From contig CM023539.1 of NCBI GenBank assembly GCA_013350335.1, forward strand, positions 40,968,631 through 41,032,630: 64,000 nucleotides of DNA. The letters run 5' to 3'. This document shows, piece after piece, positions 59,119-64,000 of the stretch. Position 1 is the first letter of the stretch, and every line of letters begins with the position of its first letter. The notes under the pieces are model-generated. The model worked only from the letters and a program-made list of their open reading frames with translations. It was not told where the DNA came from and ran no database searches. Source of the stretch: Chimonanthus salicifolius (taxonomy: Eukaryota; Streptophyta; Magnoliopsida; Laurales; Calycanthaceae). A program made the translations under genes and the position numbers.

Positions 59119-62100
59119 ATGTTCAGAATCCTCAACCAGAAGCTCCAGCGCCTCTGTTCAAGACTCCGGTGGCCAATACGCCGCCACCCGAAGCCTAAGA
59201 TAATCATCAGGCGATTTGGGCGACCTAACCCAAAACCTCAGTCGAAGATCGAACCCGACAGCCATCTCAATGGATTCCAATCTGGCAAACCAATTCGAAT
59301 TGCGACCTTCAATGCTGCCATGTTCTCTATGGCCCCGGCTCTTCCCAAGGCCGATAAGTCAGTCATTGTGTTCAACTATGAAGAGGAAGAGGGCTATTCG
59401 AATTTGAATGTTCAGCGTGGGATAGAGCTTGACGTTAGAGGCAAGTTGGCGAATGATCGGCCCAAGAGTATACTAAAGCAGTGGCCGGTGCATCCTCATT
59501 GTGAGAGTAGTTCCATGGAAGGGAATATATCAAAGCAGCTGAGCTTAGGAAAATCAAAATTGCGGGTCTCGATCAATCTACCTGATAATGAGATTTCATT
59601 GGTGAGATCGCGCCAATTGAATTTTTCGGAGGATGATAAGGCAGGGCCCTCAACTAGTGGTAAAGATGAGAGAGGGAAGGCTCCCCTGAGGTCTAACTGG
59701 AGCTTTCCTATCCGTAGAGCAATTGAGAGGGAGAGCAATAGCATCAGGAGCAAAAGAACTGTTTTTGAAGTTCTAAGAGAGGTGGAAGCAGATATATTGG
59801 CGTTGCAAGATGTGAAGGCAGATGAAGAGAAAGGCATGAAGCCACTGTCTGATTTAGCTGACGCTTTGGGAATGAAGTATGTTTTTGCAGAGAGCTGGGC
59901 GCCAGAATATGGTAATGCAGTACTTTCTAAGTGGCCCATAAAGAGGTGGAAGGTTCAGAAAATCTACGATGATACCGACTTCAGGTGTGAATCTGTTCCT
60001 TAGTATCCATAGGATGGTAGAATATATATCTCTATGTAATTTATCTATTTACATTCCCAAACATCACCCAACTAGTAGATTTTGTCTTGCTCTGTTATTC
60101 TCTGTTTTTATCATTGGACTTGCTGAGAATTGGGGTGGGTGGCACTTTCTTTTTGGCCAAAACCCATGCATTCCATCTTCAACCTGTAATGAATTGGTTT
60201 CTGATTATGAATTGTAAAAAGTGAAAAATGTAGAGATGATCACATGTTCGGCTGGTATATCTGACAAACCTACCATTTCAGTTACATCTGTATGCGCCAT
60301 GCATCATGAACTTACTCTTCTTCTTTTTGTTATCAAGATGCTTATCATAGCCTCCTTTATTAATCATATAGTCAGAAGAATTACAAGAAGAAAATACTTC
60401 CAATGCTATAAATGGGGTAATATTTCCAAAGTAGTAGACACTATACTAAATCCCCAAACTCATGTACTCGGAAGAAAATGATTGCAGCAAATATAGTAGC
60501 CATTTTTGAAGCTTTCAAATGGAAATAAAGACACTGGAACTTCAGCTTTAAATCATACACAAGTTACTCATGGATAGGTAGCTGGTAAGTGATAATTCTA
60601 GCAACCATTAAAGTTGTGGGTTCCACTCATATGGGTGTCATTGAGATAGCAGGCTCAAGCAAAACAAAATTTCAAGTCCAAAGAGACAACCGTAGATAGC
60701 CGGGATAAATAGATATGACGATGAAGAAGTTGATGATGACATATCCTTGATCAGACTTTGGAGACCTGTTCTTTTGGTGACAACAGTTAACTCCGCTTTT
60801 GAGGCTGAAAATGAGCATCATATTCCTAGTACTGGCTGTGAAAGGTTCTTGTTTGCTTTACTGACTGCACATTTATGCTTCAAATATTGTATCCTTGTAC
60901 TTTCATTCTTTTTCATCTCATTCCTTTATGGTCTATTTTTCTGTTGGATTATCCCAAATCTATTATAGATTGTATGCTAGAGGAGATAGTGTTGAAGATG
61001 ATATGATAGAATTTCCTCAAAAAATTTCCATTGGGGAAAGCTATTAAGGTCTATTTAAGCCTTTCAACTTTTCTTTTGGCCATTTAGTAAGTTCTTCATT
61101 CTATCGGACTATCAGCTGATGTTATTTGGCTATGTTTGATCATCCCTGTAGCAATCTGCTCAATGAATCAATATAGATGTTAAAACTTTTGAGTTGGTTT
61201 AAGACATCAACTTGATCTTGATCGCCCTCCAAGTTCCAATCTACATCCTAACGACTGTTCAGCTGCATGAGCAATTAGGAAGTAACTCAGAATAAATTTC
61301 TTTTATTTTATTTCATTTTGGGGGTTTTTCTCAATACATAAATGCAAAAACTTCGATAATATTAATAAGGAATTTATCTGGTTGAATGTTTACGATAATT
61401 TCCGGTCTCTGAAATTCTATGTTCACCTGTTTCTTGGCTTTATGATTTTGGTTATCAATACATTCTTGTCTAAGGGCTATGTTCTTTGCCACTATAACAT
61501 CTACCATTTTATTTCTGGGCTTTGGATAGTTTATTTCACTCAATTATTGGTCCCCATACTTGCAAGGACCATTATTGAGTTGATTTCGCTGAGTATGATG
61601 TTGAACGTTGCCGATTACTGGAGAAAGCATACTATGATGGGATCTGTATTTTATCACCAAAGGTTACAAAACATATTTCCACCAAATACCAATTATCAAT
61701 TTCCAGTTCTTCCAAAATTTGTACAAGGTTATCCTTCCACAGATCACCCTCCCCCCTTCCAGAAGTAAAGTCTTTCTGCCTTGTTAACCTCTGCCACTGC
61801 TTGTTGCCTTGACACCCCCCAGGCACCATTAGTTTCAACCCAGCCCCTCTGCTTTTGCTTTATCAGCTCACCACCTTTTGCCCCACCATCCACCACAACT
61901 GCATCATTGTCTCACGCATAACTGCTGCACCACCACCTCTGCTACCCTTCTTTCATTGCCAATCCTCTAAATTGACCTTCTTCTCACCCAAATTTCTGCC
62001 CTGTTCTTACATCTATGTTCGGCCATGTTTCCAACCATTGATATCATCCGACTCCATCGATCACCAGCACCAAAATGCCAATGTCTATCTCCTCTTGCAT

Positions 62101-63690
62101 TTTTGTTGTTGGATCAACTGTGGCATATTGATCCCATTATCTGGTCCCCTCCTATATGCTGATGTTCCATTTCATCAGATGACACCATCTGACCATTTGA
62201 TTTTTATGCAATTATCCTGTAGAGGACAAGTATGGTTATTATCATTGTAATATATATATTCATGTCTAGGCTAATGAACTAGATACAGTTTCTGGGTCCT
62301 CTCTCTTTTTTAACAACTCAATCTCTCTTCCCTATTTGAAAAAGGATAGCTTTACAAAGAATGGATTCAAGGGGAATAAATAAGGAGAATGGCCTTCAAA
62401 GATGACTGTTGGAGCATATAATAGGTGGAGTGTGTAAAGAATCACATGGATGGAGTTTGGTGTTATTTCATACTTATCCAATCATCCCATCTCATCAAAT
62501 GGGCCATAGAGATCAACAGCTTATGGAACAAAAATTGGATCAAGATTATAAGTCTAAAATGATCAAATTGGGGTATTATTTCACACGCATTATGTTCATA
62601 TGGTCCTATAAACGTTTCATCTGATCAAGTGAAAAGCTCAGAGCTTTCTCAAATTTATGTGTTCATCTTTCAATGAAGCATGTGAGATGAAAAGCTTCAT
62701 GTAATTTTGTTGTTGGATGGACACAGGAACGTGTTGAAGGTGACAGTGGATGTACCTCAAGCAGGAGAATTAAATTTCCACTGCACCCATCTTGACCATC
62801 TGGATGAGAACTGGAGAATGAAGCAGATAAATGCTATAATTCAATCTGATGATGCCCCACATGTACTAGCTGGAGGTCTAAATTCTCTTGATGAAACAGA
62901 TTACTCTATCGAGAGATGGATGGATATCGTAAAAGTAAAATTTTCTTGGATCTTTATCATATCCTTCTTTTCTTCTCTTAATCATTCTATTGCAGGAGAA
63001 CCCAAGTTCAGAAAACGAAGATCTTTGAAGCCACTAACATGAGAATTAAAAAAAAATGATGATTTCAGTACTACGAGGAGATTGGAAAGCCAACGCCAAA
63101 GTTGGAGGTGATGAAGTTCTTGAAGGGGAAGAATTACATCGATGCAAAGAACTTTGCAGGAGAATGTGAGTCAGTAGTGATGATTGCCAAAGGGCAAGGT
63201 AAATTATACAAGCTGGGTGACATTCTCACTGCATTACTAGAAATTTCTCTATCATCTGTATGGTTGAACATCAAATGGTGCTGGGATGTAGTCTGCTGTT
63301 GGTCTGGTTCAAAGGAGTGTTTTCATAGTGGATAAATGGAGATAAATTAAATTAAATTCTCTAGTTTCTTTTCAGTTAAGTAAATGAAAAATACTCTAAT
63401 TGCCATAACTTTTGGATTTTGATGTGGGGATGGCAGATGTCCAGGGCACATGCAAGTATGGCACACGGGTTGATTACATACTATCGTCACCAGATTCGCC
63501 GTATAAGTTTGTTCCTGGATCTTACGCCGTCATTTCTTCAAAAGGTACATCAGATCATCACATTGTGAAGGTTGACATTACAATATCAAAGGAGGCAGAG
63601 AATAAGAGGAGGCGTCGACAACAACAAAAGAGAAAGGTTGTCAAGATCAATCCTTCTATTTCGAGGGGCATATGGACAACGAATTTATGA
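59119..63690 (+). CDS. Endonuclease/exonuclease/phosphatase (DNase I-like) family protein, 4 exons
   Basis: The EEP superfamily cleaves phosphodiester or phosphomonoester bonds; the substrate of this plant subgroup is unknown to me. Exons: 59119-59984, 62727-62934, 63069-63198, 63437-63690, 1458 nt (485 aa), phases consistent. Motifs in order: IATFNAAMFSMAPALP (residues about 61-76, catalytic Asn), LALQDVKADEE where the usual metal-binding Glu region lies, CTHLDHLDE, LAGGLNSLDE in place of the classic GDFN, and GTSDHHIVKVD with the catalytic SDH. A linker rich in basic and polar residues follows the first motif (residues about 80-205). The N-terminus is very basic (MFRILNQKLQRLCSRLRW), which could serve membrane or organelle targeting. 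A lysine/arginine-rich tail ends the protein. The 2.7-kb intron 1 holds no recognised element. Confidence 0.9.
59985..62726 (+). other. Intron 1 of the EEP gene (2.7 kb)
   Basis: Donor GTGTGA follows DTDF plus a split Arg codon; acceptor ACACAG precedes the base completing that codon and then NVLKVTVDV. ORFs inside are short and unrelated to known families. No transposon ends were seen. Confidence 0.8.
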
Positions 63691-64000
63691 TCAAGCGACA
63701 TCATTTTTACACACATTTTTTTTGGTTTCAATTGCTTGGCTTAACTGATTAATCTTGGGGTTTCTTCTTCAATAATTCTCAGTTTACTTGTGTTTCTATA
63801 ACCTACACATCATAGGAAGAGTAGAGAAGCGTGATGAGGATACTTTCCTCATTTGAATTACTTGTGTAAATCTTACAATGCCGATACAGAGTAAGTACTG
63901 TGTAAGGTTCCTTTTGTTTTTGAAAAGGGATCTGTCAAAAGTGGTAACTTGAACATTTTCAGATTTCTTCAATGATATTGAGAAGTAAAGATTTCTTAGA
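63691..64000 (+). other. 3' UTR and downstream of the EEP gene
   Basis: Follows the stop TGA at 63688-63690. It is T-rich just after the stop and likely contains the 3' UTR; no polyadenylation site was fixed. Confidence 0.45.

Noticed and set aside
1..64000. A previously undescribed multi-gene system
   Set aside because: The genes are three unrelated conserved plant families plus a tRNA; the rest is transposon-derived or featureless. Nothing in gene order or content supports a new system.

Overview
The window is nuclear DNA of a flowering plant. It is AT-rich, has spliced genes with GT-AG introns, and is full of plant retrotransposons, MITEs, SINEs and microsatellites. Every gene I recognise matches a conserved plant family. 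The sequence does not let me name the species. All protein-coding genes are on the + strand. Exon coordinates come from reading splice sites by eye; in each gene the joined exons stay in frame to a stop codon.

Layout. (1) 171-8775: the 3' half of a SAC3B-like gene (mRNA export, TREX-2 scaffold); its 5' exons lie left of the window. (2) 8776-21829: a repeat-filled spacer with a LINE tail, a Stowaway MITE, short direct repeats, a 3.2-kb solo LTR with a perfect 5-bp target duplication, and a tandem array of a transposon end. (3) 22180-31389: a second SAC3B copy, open from start to stop over 10 exons. The shared part (exons, introns and 3' flank) shows a tandem segmental duplication. A 162-bp deletion at a 5-bp microhomology removed one intron and 30 residues, in frame, from copy 2 only. 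(4) 31390-36800: spacer with SINEs, a LINE tail and a tRNA-Ser(UGA) gene. (5) 36801-50220: a SpoU/TrmH-type RNA methyltransferase gene with only 222 codons of product in 13.4 kb. Its second intron holds a 1.2-kb hAT-type element with a large palindrome and an 8-bp target duplication. Its third intron, 9.8 kb, holds a LINE tail, a TRIM-like element and a gag-only Copia-type element. (6) 50221-59118: spacer with two tiny hAT MITEs with exact 8-bp target duplications, SINE copies and microsatellites. (7) 59119-63690: a four-exon endonuclease/exonuclease/phosphatase (EEP) family gene.

The three gene families have separate housekeeping roles and do not form a pathway. I found no operon-like cluster, CRISPR array or clear new system. 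The most notable signals are the diverged SAC3B pair, the intronic palindrome, and the palindromic-motif array inside the solo LTR.
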